From JBALVT01 sp045110675 (GTDB lineage Bacteria; Pseudomonadota; Gammaproteobacteria; Pseudomonadales; Halieaceae), in assembly GCA_045110675.1 (NCBI GenBank), contig JBGCGJ010000026.1, positions 1-64,000 on the forward strand: a stretch of DNA of 64,000 bases, given 5' to 3'. Under the pieces are notes generated by a model. That model worked only from the letters and a program-made list of their open reading frames with translations. It had not been told where the DNA came from and did no database searches. Positions 17,853-27,280 of the stretch are shown here, one piece after another; the stretch's first letter is position 1, and every line of letters begins with the position of its first letter. The position numbers and the translations under genes are program-made.

Positions 17853-18596
17853 ATGTACTCCTGGAAAACAATACGCACTTTAGCGGCTGTTCTATTGCTG
17901 CTACCAATCGTTCACCTCGCGATTCTGGTATCCCAAGAGGCCTATAGCGTGCTCGATCCGTCGCCTGAAGCCTGGGCGGATGAAGTCGAATCCTTTTCCA
18001 AGGCAGACCAACTGGAACCCTTGGCCACCAATCCCATTGTGATAGTTGGCGGTCGGCGAGTGACTTTGTGGGAAGATCTCGAGGATTTGCTGGCGCCTAT
18101 GACGGTACTCAATCGCGGTGTGGGCGATGCCACGGTTAACGACATCACCCACTACTATCAACAGTTGATCGGGTTTTACAATGCCCACAGTGTTGTCCTG
18201 CTTCCTGGGGAAAGTGAGTTCCATATTCGCGACAACAAATCGGCCGAAGAGCTGATAGCTGCGGTACGAGAGCTCGTTGAACTCGATTTATCCCATTCCG
18301 TCACCCAAAAATTCTATGTTGTCACACCGCTCAAAACACCGCTTCACGCCGATGGCAACGACAAAATCGATACCATTTCAAAAGGTCTGAAGACCTGGGC
18401 CGATGGCGACGAGCGCATTAAAATTCTCGACGCCAATTTGCTTCTGGCTGACCGCAACGGATTCGCCAAACCCTCATATTTCCGCACCGATGGCGTCAAT
18501 TTGAACGAACATGGCTACGTTCGACTTTCGCTTATGCTCCGTTCCCAGCTGGAGCGGGACAACCCCAGTATTTACGGGCTGGTCGAGGCTCTGTAA
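17853..18596 (+). CDS. Membrane-anchored SGNH/GDSL-like protein lacking catalytic residues
   Basis: 247 aa from the ATG at 17853. An N-terminal transmembrane segment (about 6-28) anchors a periplasmic domain. The fold matches a family of GDSL-like lipases: block I near 65 (IVIVGGRRVTLWEDL), block II (VLNRGVGDATVNDITHY), block III (VVLLPGESEFHI) and block V (YFRTDGVNLNEHGYVRLS). Active members have GxSS, GDN(D) and DGLHLN at these points. Here the nucleophile Ser position is Arg and the catalytic His position is Asn. It is probably a non-catalytic binding protein. It lies 38 nt before dxs. Confidence 0.65.
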   Translation: MYSWKTIRTLAAVLLLLPIVHLAILVSQEAYSVLDPSPEAWADEVESFSKADQLEPLATNPIVIVGGRRVTLWEDLEDLLAPMTVLNRGVGDATVNDITHYYQQLIGFYNAHSVVLLPGESEFHIRDNKSAEELIAAVRELVELDLSHSVTQKFYVVTPLKTPLHADGNDKIDTISKGLKTWADGDERIKILDANLLLADRNGFAKPSYFRTDGVNLNEHGYVRLSLMLRSQLERDNPSIYGLVEAL

Positions 18597-18634
18597 AACA
18601 CCACTTTGTGTTCAGAATGCGCTAGAATTGCGCG

Positions 18635-20566
18635 ATGTTATCGGAGATACCAGTAATACCGCCTCATACACCCCACCTGTCCGGGATAGATCGGGGTGCC
18701 TCTCTGAAGGACCTGGATATAGAGCAACTGCTTGAGCTAGCCGAGGAGCTAAGGGCTTTTCTACTTTATAGCGTTGGACAAACTGGCGGTCACTTTGGCG
18801 CAGGTCTGGGAGTTATAGAGCTCACCCTCGCCTTGCACTATATCTACAACACCCCGGAAGACCGTCTCGTCTGGGATGTAGGCCACCAGACTTATCCCCA
18901 CAAAATTCTCACCGGTCGCATGCAGCAAATGCACACCATGCGCCAAGCTGGCGGACTGGCAGGCTTTCCCAAACGTGGAGAAAGTGAATTCGATACCTTT
19001 GGGGTTGGCCATTCTTCTACCAGTATTTCAGCCGCAATGGGAATGGCTCTGGCCGCGAAAAATAAAAACTCGGAGCGCAAGATTATTGCCGTGATTGGTG
19101 ACGGCGCTATCACAGGCGGTATGGCCATCGAAGCGCTCGCGCATGCAGGCCACGAACGCCCCAACATGCTAGTGATTCTCAACGACAATCAGATGTCTAT
19201 CGGCCACAACAAAGGCGGCCTAGCCACCTACTTCGCCAAAATCTGGGCAAGTAAAACCTATATCGCCATGCGCGAGGGATCCAAGAGGGTGCTGGAGAAA
19301 ATCCGACCCGCCTGGGAATTGGCCAAGCGCACCGAGGAACACATGAAAGGTATGGTTGCGCCTGGGACTCTGTTTGAGGAACTGGGTTTTAATTATATTG
19401 GTCCATTGGATGGACACGATTTGCCGCAGTTAATCCAGACTATCGAGAACATGAAAAACCTGGAAGGGCCTCAGCTGCTGCACATAAGGACGATGAAAGG
19501 AAAGGGGTTTTTGCCTGCGGAACAGGATCCGGTGGGTTATCACGCCATCAACAAAATTGACCCTAAGCCAAAGGGCCCCAAACTCGCGGCTGCCCAAGCT
19601 AAACCGAGCACCCCAAAGTACCAGGACGTTTTCGGTGCCTGGCTTTGTGACATGGCTCTAATGGAGCCACGCCTAATCGGAATCACGCCGGCAATGTGCG
19701 AAGGTTCAGGTATGGTCAAGTTTGCAAAACAATTTCCAGATCGATACTACGACGTAGCGATAGCCGAACAGCACGCAATAACGTTAGCGGCAGGCATGGC
19801 CTGCGATGGTGCGAAACCCGTTGTCGCCATTTATTCCACTTTTTTGCAGCGGGGCTACGATCAGCTTATTCATGACGTCGCTTTACAAAACCTCGATGTG
19901 ACCTTTGCGATAGACCGCGCAGGTTTGGTGGGACAGGATGGTCCAACGCACCATGGAGCATTCGACCTTTCGTACCTGCGCTGCATCCCCAATATGGTAA
20001 TAGGTGCACCCTCTGACGAGAATGAAACCCGACAAATGCTGTATAGCGCCTACCAGCATAGTGGGCCTGCGGCAATCCGCTACCCGAGGGGTACCGGACC
20101 GGGAGCCGAAATTAGCGAAATTATGAGCACCATGACAATTGGTCGCGCATGCGAGGTGACCTCCGGCTTCAGAGTCGCTATCCTCAATTTCGGCGCTCTG
20201 CTTCCTGCGGCCCTCACAGTTGCAAATCAGCAAAACTTCACTGTAGTCGACATGCGCTGGGTCAAGCCCATGGATATCGAAATGATTGAAAGCATGTCGC
20301 AAAGCCATGAGCTATTGGTGACCCTCGAGGAAAACGCAATAGCAGGCGGTGCTGGTTCAGGTGTAAACGAGTATTTGAATCGTAGAGGTATATCGATACC
20401 AGTTTTAAATATTGGACTGCAAGACACTATTGTGGAACACGGATCTCACGAAGAACAACTTGTTTGGGCAGGATTGAGTCCCGAGGCAATTCTACATGCA
20501 ATTATTCAAAGACTGGAAGATCTGGACCAGGTAGCACCTGCAGCAGAAAAAATCTTTTTGAACTGA
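18635..20566 (+). CDS. dxs: 1-deoxy-D-xylulose-5-phosphate synthase
   Basis: 643 aa. It condenses pyruvate and glyceraldehyde 3-phosphate, the entry to the MEP isoprenoid pathway. Thiamine-diphosphate motif VIGDGAITGGMAIEAL lies near residue 155 and IAEQHAITLAAGMA with the catalytic Glu near 376. YSTFLQRGYDQLIHDV and DRAGLVGQDGPTHHG are also present. Length and sequence are normal. In related bacteria dxs follows ispA directly; here the xseB-ispA pair is 10 kb downstream, with a glycan cluster between. The stop is 10 nt before the gmd ATG, so dxs and gmd are probably co-transcribed. Confidence 0.96.
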   Translation: MLSEIPVIPPHTPHLSGIDRGASLKDLDIEQLLELAEELRAFLLYSVGQTGGHFGAGLGVIELTLALHYIYNTPEDRLVWDVGHQTYPHKILTGRMQQMHTMRQAGGLAGFPKRGESEFDTFGVGHSSTSISAAMGMALAAKNKNSERKIIAVIGDGAITGGMAIEALAHAGHERPNMLVILNDNQMSIGHNKGGLATYFAKIWASKTYIAMREGSKRVLEKIRPAWELAKRTEEHMKGMVAPGTLFEELGFNYIGPLDGHDLPQLIQTIENMKNLEGPQLLHIRTMKGKGFLPAEQDPVGYHAINKIDPKPKGPKLAAAQAKPSTPKYQDVFGAWLCDMALMEPRLIGITPAMCEGSGMVKFAKQFPDRYYDVAIAEQHAITLAAGMACDGAKPVVAIYSTFLQRGYDQLIHDVALQNLDVTFAIDRAGLVGQDGPTHHGAFDLSYLRCIPNMVIGAPSDENETRQMLYSAYQHSGPAAIRYPRGTGPGAEISEIMSTMTIGRACEVTSGFRVAILNFGALLPAALTVANQQNFTVVDMRWVKPMDIEMIESMSQSHELLVTLEENAIAGGAGSGVNEYLNRRGISIPVLNIGLQDTIVEHGSHEEQLVWAGLSPEAILHAIIQRLEDLDQVAPAAEKIFLN

Positions 20567-20576
20567 GCTTAGATTG

Positions 20577-21656
20577 ATGACGAATAAGAAAAAAATAGCC
20601 CTGATTACTGGTGTAACAGGACAGGACGGCGCTTATCTTTCAGAATTCCTCCTGACCAAGGGTTATGAAGTGCACGGTGTTCGCCGCCGCGCTTCGATGT
20701 TCAATACTGCGCGCATTGACCACCTGATAAAAGACGTCCATGAGTCAAACGTCAACTTCTTTCTTCACCATGGAGATCTAACAGACTCATCCAGTCTCAT
20801 TGGCGTCATCCGAAAAGTAAAGCCTGATGAAATATACAACCTGGCGGCTCAGAGCCATGTTGCAGTTTCATTTGAGCTGCCCGAGTACACGGCTAACAGT
20901 GATGCACTGGGTACTTTAAGAATACTAGAGGCTATCCGTACGCTTGGCATGGAGCAAAAAGTAAAGTTCTACCAAGCGTCCACTTCAGAGCTCTACGGAA
21001 AAGTGGTTGAAACGCCACAATCAGAATCGACACCTTTTTATCCCAGAAGCCCGTACGCTGTCGCGAAATTGTACGCCTATTGGGCAACGGTTAATTATCG
21101 CGAGGCCTACAGCATGTTTGCCTGCAATGGCATTTTGTTTAACCACGAATCTCCACTGAGAGGCGAGCACTTTGTCAGCCGAAAAATCACCCGAGCCTTG
21201 ACTCGAATCAAGACGGGTATCCAGGAGTGCCTGTACCTCGGAAATCTCGATGCGAAACGAGATTGGGGCCACGCAAAAGATTATGTTGAAGCCCAGTGGA
21301 TGATGCTGCAGCAGGATCAGGCGGAAGATTTCGTCATCGCAACTGGCGAACAGTTCAGCGTGCGGCATTTCGTAAACCTCGCCTCAGACTTTCTGGAGAT
21401 GCCGATCACCTGGGAGGGAAATGGCCTTGAAGAAAAGGGCTACGACTCCCAGGGCAACATTCGAGTTGCCATTGACTCGAGATACTTTCGACCTGCCGAG
21501 GTTGAAACACTGCTAGGTGACGCCTCCAAAGCAAAAGAAAAACTTGGCTGGACTCCAAAAATTTCATTCGAAACCTTGGTAAAAGATATGGTGGAAAGCG
21601 ACCTGAAACATGCCCAGGACGAAGAACTACTCAGTAGCCACCCCGATCCTGTCTAG
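20577..21656 (+). CDS. gmd: GDP-mannose 4,6-dehydratase
   Basis: 359 aa from the ATG at 20577. It makes GDP-4-keto-6-deoxy-D-mannose from GDP-mannose. The NAD(P) Rossmann motif is ALITGVTGQDGAYLSEFLL. HGVRRRASMFNTARIDHL is the Gmd cofactor/tetramer loop. The catalytic set is in YQASTSELYGKV and RSPYAVAKLYAYW (Ser/Thr, Tyr-x3-Lys), and NGILFNHESPLRGEHFVSRKIT is strongly conserved. It opens the glycan cluster, 10 nt after dxs. A shorter paralogue is encoded at 28380. Confidence 0.95.
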   Translation: MTNKKKIALITGVTGQDGAYLSEFLLTKGYEVHGVRRRASMFNTARIDHLIKDVHESNVNFFLHHGDLTDSSSLIGVIRKVKPDEIYNLAAQSHVAVSFELPEYTANSDALGTLRILEAIRTLGMEQKVKFYQASTSELYGKVVETPQSESTPFYPRSPYAVAKLYAYWATVNYREAYSMFACNGILFNHESPLRGEHFVSRKITRALTRIKTGIQECLYLGNLDAKRDWGHAKDYVEAQWMMLQQDQAEDFVIATGEQFSVRHFVNLASDFLEMPITWEGNGLEEKGYDSQGNIRVAIDSRYFRPAEVETLLGDASKAKEKLGWTPKISFETLVKDMVESDLKHAQDEELLSSHPDPV

Positions 21657-21707
21657 TCGACCCTCAAGGGCTATCATCAACGAAATGGCACATGCTCAAG
21701 AGTAGCG

Positions 21708-23204
21708 ATGCGAATCGGCCGTAACCTACTCGCAGGGCTAAGCAACTCGATCTGGACGGCAGTTGTCACCTTTGCAACCGTTCCGCTTTATCTGAAATAC
21801 TTGGGAGTAGAAGCCTACGGGCTGATTGGTTTTTTTGCGACCACCAACGCGCTATTACAACTGCTAGATCTGGGTCTGGCACCCACAATAAATAGAGAAA
21901 TTGCTCGCCACTCAGCCACGAATGACATGCGTGGCGCGGCGACTACCTTGCACACACTAGCCATTTTTTATTGGCTTATCGCTTTAGCACTAGCAATTTT
22001 ATCTATCACGTTAGCTAGTTCAATATCTGAACACTGGCTGGGTAACAGCACATTGTCCTCGGAAACTACTACCCAAGCCGTATTATGCACAGGGTTAATA
22101 ATTGCCTGCAGATGGCCGGTCGGAATTTACCGAGGAGCGTTACTGGGAGCTCAACATCTGACGATTGCAAGCGCGATCAATATGCTGATGATAACGCTGT
22201 CCAGCTTTGGTGCAGTAGCTATATTGGCCTGGGTGTCCGCAACGATCGAAGCCTTCTTCTTTTGGCAACTAGGAGTGAGTGTCTGCTATGTCGTTGTTAT
22301 CAGAATGGCCACATGGAGAGCGATCGGCTTTCGGCAATTCGCCAGTTTCAGCTCAGCTACTCTCAGCCGGATATGGCGTTTTTCAGCTGGCATGGCAGGG
22401 GTAGCGGCAACAGGTGTCTTGCTCGCTCAATTGGATAAAGTGCTACTCAGCAACCTGTTAAGCCTCGAGCAATTTGCTCATTACACGCTCGCAGGGTTGT
22501 TAGCCAGTGGGCTATACATTCTCCTCACACCGACATTCAATGTGGTATATCCAAAATTCTCAGTCTATGTAGTCAATAACAAAATTGCGATATTGACTCA
22601 GTTCTATCGAGAAGGCACTCGAATCTTATGCGCCATACTTTTCCCTGTTGCGATTACGGCAGCATGCTTCGCTCAGGATCTAGTGTACGTTTGGACCGCT
22701 AATTTCGAAGTCACAAGAGCAGTGACGCCTATTGTTCAATTAGCGCTGCTGGGTACGGCACTGAATGGTGCTATGCACTTTCCGTATGCATTGCAGTTGG
22801 CTTTTGGCGCTTCTCACCTCCCGCTCCTAATAAATATCGCACTCATATCTCTATTCATTCCGTTGGTATTCTATCTAGTTGGGACCTATGGCGCAGTCGG
22901 TGGCGCCATGGCATGGTTGATGGTCAACGGAATCTACTTGATTATTGGAAGCTGGATAACACATAGAAGTTTCTTGAAGGGGCTGGGCTTTCGCTGGCTG
23001 TGGATCGACGTAGGTGTGCCACTGGCCACTACTTCAATCGTAGTTTTAATGAGCAATCAATTAATTTTGAGACTACAACTTCAGCCCCTTCAAAATCTAG
23101 TGCTCGCCGGCGCTGTCGCGGTATTGGCCTTTGGCTGCACTGCTGCACTTGTGTTGAGACCCACAATTAAAAGATTTGCATCCGGCCAATTTAGAGGAAA
23201 TTAG
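21708..23204 (+). CDS. Wzx-like polysaccharide/O-antigen flippase
   Basis: 498 aa, ATG at 21708, almost entirely hydrophobic with about 12-14 membrane segments. The N-terminal pattern (RNLLAGLSNSIWTAVVTFATVPLYLKYLG, then LDLGLAPTINREIARHS) is typical of MATE/MOP-superfamily Wzx flippases, which turn undecaprenyl-linked oligosaccharides to the periplasmic side. It supports a lipid-linked glycan made by this cluster. No Wzy polymerase or Wzz regulator was recognised in the window. Confidence 0.85.
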   Translation: MRIGRNLLAGLSNSIWTAVVTFATVPLYLKYLGVEAYGLIGFFATTNALLQLLDLGLAPTINREIARHSATNDMRGAATTLHTLAIFYWLIALALAILSITLASSISEHWLGNSTLSSETTTQAVLCTGLIIACRWPVGIYRGALLGAQHLTIASAINMLMITLSSFGAVAILAWVSATIEAFFFWQLGVSVCYVVVIRMATWRAIGFRQFASFSSATLSRIWRFSAGMAGVAATGVLLAQLDKVLLSNLLSLEQFAHYTLAGLLASGLYILLTPTFNVVYPKFSVYVVNNKIAILTQFYREGTRILCAILFPVAITAACFAQDLVYVWTANFEVTRAVTPIVQLALLGTALNGAMHFPYALQLAFGASHLPLLINIALISLFIPLVFYLVGTYGAVGGAMAWLMVNGIYLIIGSWITHRSFLKGLGFRWLWIDVGVPLATTSIVVLMSNQLILRLQLQPLQNLVLAGAVAVLAFGCTAALVLRPTIKRFASGQFRGN

Positions 23205-23263
23205 CTGTATTACAAAATTTTAATTCTAAGAATCGAGCAAGTTTGCACTCTTAATAGAAGATG

Positions 23264-24193
23264 CTAGAAGTGAACATCCCACTTACGTGCAATTTTCATT
23301 TTTTGATCATGGCTCAATATTTTACGAAACACATATTTAATCGAACGAACCGATACGGCTTTCAAAACATCCAAACCAAAGCGAAGCAAGACAGGCATGG
23401 GGATGTGCTTTACGTTAGATTGCGGGTTTGATTTAAAATCCTGAACTTGACCAAAGCCAAGGTATCGAGCTATTTCGTCGTTGAATCTGGTGATAAATGC
23501 CGGGTTTACAATAATTTCCTCAGCATTCCGATTGCTTGAATCAACCTGAAAAAATATCGATTTCCGAGTGAAACCTTTCGCAGTAATCGGTTTTGCCCTA
23601 TGAATGCCATAGGTGTCATAAATTATGATGCTACCAGCCGGCATCGCAAAACTCTGAATTCTGTCAGCATAATTATCTTCTATGTATCGATTGCTATAAG
23701 AGTAGCTCCAATCACCAGATTTTCTCTCCTCATATGAATTCGTAATCAACTGAAATTCCCCATCAAACACGTCGTTGACATACAGAATGAAAATATACCC
23801 GTCGGTCCCAGTGACCTCCTGATTATTGGTGACGTTGTCCGCGTGCCATTCCATACTATGACCATAAGAGGTCTCATAATAGCGGTGGCATTTAAGACGA
23901 TAGCTATCATCAAATGCCGCCCGGCAGATGCTGAGAATCTTCTCAGAAACTATATAGTCGTAATAAGAGCGGCACGCAGCGAAGGCCTGTGGAAAGAAGT
24001 ACTGATCATTAAGCCATACAGGGGCTGGCGAATTTTTGTTGATCGAAGGGCGATATTGAGAAAGCTCAGTTGTTAACTCATGTAAAAACTCACTATTTAC
24101 AGCTTTTTCAAATGAAAAATAGCCCTTTTCCTTGATACTATCAACAACGACGACGGGTTCGACTGACACAAATTGATCACTAAATATCGCCAT
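23264..24193 (-). CDS. PhyH-like Fe(II)/2-oxoglutarate dioxygenase
   Basis: 309 aa, ATG at 24193, the only minus-strand gene in the glycan cluster. The facial-triad His-x-Asp is seen in YGHSMEWHADNVTNN near residue 115 and the distal His in YDTYGIHRAKPIT near 200, with the following Arg able to bind 2-oxoglutarate. Proteins of this type hydroxylate small molecules or sugars. The gene is AT-rich compared with flanking housekeeping genes, suggesting transfer. Substrate unknown; modification of the glycan or its lipid is inferred only from location. Confidence 0.7.
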   Translation of the reverse strand: MAIFSDQFVSVEPVVVVDSIKEKGYFSFEKAVNSEFLHELTTELSQYRPSINKNSPAPVWLNDQYFFPQAFAACRSYYDYIVSEKILSICRAAFDDSYRLKCHRYYETSYGHSMEWHADNVTNNQEVTGTDGYIFILYVNDVFDGEFQLITNSYEERKSGDWSYSYSNRYIEDNYADRIQSFAMPAGSIIIYDTYGIHRAKPITAKGFTRKSIFFQVDSSNRNAEEIIVNPAFITRFNDEIARYLGFGQVQDFKSNPQSNVKHIPMPVLLRFGLDVLKAVSVRSIKYVFRKILSHDQKMKIARKWDVHF

Positions 24194-24421
24194 TTGACTT
24201 TACTCGACTTGGTTGATGATTCATGAGCGGAGGATAGAAGCACCTCTCGCCCATGTCTAGCGCTAAGACTGCCGCGGGAACTATTCACAGGGTAAGGCGG
24301 CGACTAAGTCTTGAACACTGTGGACAAGTAATTGGTGATTTAACTCAAGTAACATTGAGTATCGACGGATGAATAATCGATCTACCAGCACGAATACTAA
24401 TGATACAATTTCAAAGCGGAA
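24194..24421. promoter_or_regulatory. Divergent intergenic region of the glycan cluster
   Basis: This 228-nt AT-rich gap separates the leftward dioxygenase gene from the rightward methyltransferase-glycosyltransferase run, so it must contain promoters for both directions unless transcription reads through. A short inverted repeat (ACTCAA...TTGAGT near 24343-24360) is visible. No convincing -35/-10 pair was identified. Confidence 0.4.
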
Positions 24422-25141
24422 ATGATAATGACACTTGAAGTATTGCAGTCCAAAGAACAGATAGCTCAGTCACGCACAGAACTTATACAGCGGGGGCTTT
24501 CTCACATCACACCGCCATGGCGAAAAGTGCTTAGGAAGCTGCGCCTCAGTAAAGCTTTGAAAGTAGGAGAGCAGGCGAAAAGCTGGGATGTTTTAAGGTC
24601 TACGCAATTTATAGAGAAAAATCTGGAAAAGGATGCTGCCATTCTTGACATCGGCTGCTTCTGTTCCGAGATTTTGCCGAGTTTAAAAAATCTTGGATTC
24701 AGCAATATGACTGGTGTTGATCTGAATCCTGATATCTCGGCCATGCCTTACGCGGAAGTTATAAATTATAGCCAGCAGAATTTTCTTCACACGAATTTCG
24801 CGGACGCGTCCTTTGACGCTATCACTTCCATCTCTGTAATTGAGCACGGTTTCGATGCTCCAAGCCTTTTGGCGGAGATGTCGAGACTGCTAAAGCCAGG
24901 GGGAGTATTTATCGCCTCCTTCGACTATTGGCCGGAAAAAATTGATACCGGTGATAAGACGTTTTTCGACATGAGCTGGCTAATTTTTTCTCGGGATGAA
25001 GTGAACGATTTTATTGATCAAGCAGTGGAATATGGGTTGAAGCCAGCGGGAGAGATTCAAGGCTCTGCTAGAGAGCGCGCCATATCGTGTGAAGGATTTA
25101 ATTACACATTTGGTTGGCTGGTGTTGGAAAAAAACACATAG
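24422..25141 (+). CDS. Class I SAM-dependent methyltransferase
   Basis: 239 aa; ATG at 24422, with an alternative ATG at 24428. The SAM-binding motif I is DAAILDIGCFCSEILPSL near residue 70, followed by MTGVDLNPD (acidic loop) and SFDAITSISVIEHGFDAPSLLAEMSRLLKPGGVF, the motif IV/post-motif pattern of Methyltransf_11 enzymes. It probably methylates a sugar hydroxyl or glycan end. The downstream glycosyltransferase starts 2 nt after its stop. Confidence 0.8.
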   Translation: MIMTLEVLQSKEQIAQSRTELIQRGLSHITPPWRKVLRKLRLSKALKVGEQAKSWDVLRSTQFIEKNLEKDAAILDIGCFCSEILPSLKNLGFSNMTGVDLNPDISAMPYAEVINYSQQNFLHTNFADASFDAITSISVIEHGFDAPSLLAEMSRLLKPGGVFIASFDYWPEKIDTGDKTFFDMSWLIFSRDEVNDFIDQAVEYGLKPAGEIQGSARERAISCEGFNYTFGWLVLEKNT

Positions 25142-25143
25142 TC

Positions 25144-26283
25144 ATGACCATTGTTTTGGTCAGCGGCTCCTGCCCTCCAATGCAGTGTGGCGTAGGAGAC
25201 TATACTGCCAGACTCGCTCTCGAACTATCAAAACTACAACCTGGAGCGGTGGGAATCCTCACCAGTGATGTTACGAACAGAGAGTCTGCGGGCGAGGATA
25301 ATGTCTCGGTTCATTCGGTTATGCCAAACTGGTCACTAAGCTCTTTAAGAATACTGCTACATGTTCTGAAAAGAGAAAGACCGGAGATCGTCCACTTTCA
25401 ATTCCCAACCGCCGGCTATGGCAAAGGACTAACACCTTGGCTAGCGCCTTTGGTCACCAGCATGATGGGATACAACGTAGTGCAAACTTGGCACGAAGGA
25501 TACACATCACGTCAGATCCCTACGATGCTGCTTAAAGCGCTCGCTCCAGGGCGACTAATCGTGGTGCGCGAAAACTATGCCCAATTGTTAAGACCTTGGC
25601 TGAGATGGATTTTACCGCTGAGGAAATGGACCTATATCGCCAGTACTTCAACTATACCCAAGCATCAACTGACTCCTGAAATGAAGGACAACCTGCGCGC
25701 CAAATTCCCCGCGGACAAAAAACTGTTGGTGTTTTTCGGTTTCGTACATAGAGACAAGGGCGTACACAGGATCTTTGAAGTGGCTAACCCTGACCAACAC
25801 CATATTGTGATTGCCGGACCCATGACCTATCTAGACGAATATTGTTCGGAACTACGACGCCAATGCGCTGAATCGAGGTGGGCTAGCAGTGTCGAGACCA
25901 CGGGCCATCTGCCCCAAAAAGAGGTTGCTAACTTACTGGCCATCGCAGATGCCGTCGTACTACCCTTTGAAAAAGGGGGAGGCCAATGGAATACATCTAT
26001 TGAAGCGGCGAAACTAAATGGGGCTTTTGTACTTACTACGTCTTTGACCGAGATGGGTTATTCACCTAAGACGGACACTTTCTTTGCAACCCCTGGAGAT
26101 ACGTTGCAAATGAAGGAGGCATTGGCAAAGCGTTTCAGTGGTTCGTATCAGCCCGACCAAACACCTAGCGAAGAGAATCCCTGGCGACGCATTGCACGGG
26201 AACACTTGAGCGTATACAACAGCCTGCTACCTGAAGGTCGTCACCTAAAAGAGCACTCAGAATCGGGTTTGAACAATGCCTAA
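25144..26283 (+). CDS. Glycosyltransferase, GT4-like (GT-B fold)
   Basis: 379 aa from the ATG at 25144. The N-terminus IVLVSGSCPPMQCGVGDYTARLA is the typical glycine-rich acceptor-side loop of GT-B enzymes. The C-terminal half has LLVFFGFVHRDKGVHRIFEVA and IADAVVLPFEKGGGQWNTSIEAAKLNGAFVLTT, the EX7E-like sugar-nucleotide region of family GT4. It likely adds one residue of the lipid-linked oligosaccharide on the cytoplasmic face. It overlaps the next gene by 8 nt. Confidence 0.8.
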   Translation: MTIVLVSGSCPPMQCGVGDYTARLALELSKLQPGAVGILTSDVTNRESAGEDNVSVHSVMPNWSLSSLRILLHVLKRERPEIVHFQFPTAGYGKGLTPWLAPLVTSMMGYNVVQTWHEGYTSRQIPTMLLKALAPGRLIVVRENYAQLLRPWLRWILPLRKWTYIASTSTIPKHQLTPEMKDNLRAKFPADKKLLVFFGFVHRDKGVHRIFEVANPDQHHIVIAGPMTYLDEYCSELRRQCAESRWASSVETTGHLPQKEVANLLAIADAVVLPFEKGGGQWNTSIEAAKLNGAFVLTTSLTEMGYSPKTDTFFATPGDTLQMKEALAKRFSGSYQPDQTPSEENPWRRIAREHLSVYNSLLPEGRHLKEHSESGLNNA

Positions 26284-27280
26284 GCTCTCCATATGTATTC
26301 CCACATACAACTTTGGCCAATTTATCGGCGCTACTTTGCAGTCCATCGTCGATCAAATCGACTCAGATATAGAGGTACTTGTTGTTGACGGGGCATCCAC
26401 CGATAACACGGGTGAGGTGGTGGCTCCATATACAAGCCAATTCTCCAACGTCAAATACCACCTGCTCGAAAAAAAGGGGGGTATTGACGTTGATATGGCC
26501 AGGTCTATGGAATTGGCGACCGGAGAATACTGCTGGCTATTTAGCAGTGACGATGTAATGTATCCAGACGCAATTGCCCGAGTGCTTTCCCATCTTGATA
26601 AAGGTTGGGACGTTGTGCTCGCCACACACACTAACTGCACTATTGATATGACTCCGATTGGGCCTCATCCAGTTCTAGATGTAGGGCAGGATAGTAGCTA
26701 CGACTTTTCAGTCAAGGAGGACCTGAATCGATACTTCGAAATAGCTACTACCACCGAGGCATTTTTCAGCTTTATGAGTGGGCTAATTATACGCAAGTCA
26801 TACTGGGATATGGTAGATCTAAACCCTGATTTCATCGGTAGCTGCTGGGCGCATGCAGCCAGATTATTTCAAATTAACAACACAGCGCCTTTGACGATTA
26901 ACTACATTAAACAACCTTTGCTCTACCGAAGAGGTGATAACGATTCATTCGCAAGTAATGGCCTGGTGAACCGTTACGCGATTGCGATCAATGGGTACAA
27001 CAAAATCGCAAACACTTATTTTGGGGTCCAATCACGCCAAGCCTGGAACATACGTCGTACGCTGAGGAACGAATATTCACTGAAAAGCTTCCTATACGCC
27101 AAGCACTGTTGCTACCAAAACCCGGAACAGGATAATTTAGCACTACTGAACCAACTGGTGGTAAAGTTTTATTGCGATGCTAGTTTCAGGCATACCTTCT
27201 ATAGAGGTCTGTACAATGCCCTGACTAAAAATCCACTAGCCATAATGATCTGGATGTATCAGGCACTGCAAAAAAAATGA
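26276..27280 (+). CDS. Glycosyltransferase family 2 (abequosyltransferase-like)
   Basis: 334 aa. GT-A fold: LSICIPTYNFGQFIGATLQSI at the start, VLVVDGASTDNTGEVV near 40, and the metal-binding acidic motif in ATGEYCWLFSSDDVMYPDA near 85. The tract GxDxDxxxxxELAxGEYCWLFSSDD recalls transferases of dideoxy/deoxyhexoses such as abequose; this is a family impression, not a specificity assignment. It starts inside the previous gene (8-nt overlap) and overlaps the next by 4 nt. Confidence 0.8.
   Translation: MPKLSICIPTYNFGQFIGATLQSIVDQIDSDIEVLVVDGASTDNTGEVVAPYTSQFSNVKYHLLEKKGGIDVDMARSMELATGEYCWLFSSDDVMYPDAIARVLSHLDKGWDVVLATHTNCTIDMTPIGPHPVLDVGQDSSYDFSVKEDLNRYFEIATTTEAFFSFMSGLIIRKSYWDMVDLNPDFIGSCWAHAARLFQINNTAPLTINYIKQPLLYRRGDNDSFASNGLVNRYAIAINGYNKIANTYFGVQSRQAWNIRRTLRNEYSLKSFLYAKHCCYQNPEQDNLALLNQLVVKFYCDASFRHTFYRGLYNALTKNPLAIMIWMYQALQKK

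Noticed and set aside
18635..20566. dxs as a second, paralogous copy acquired with the glycan cluster
   Set aside because: Sequence, length and motifs are those of an ordinary housekeeping Dxs, and no other dxs is visible beside ispA in the window.
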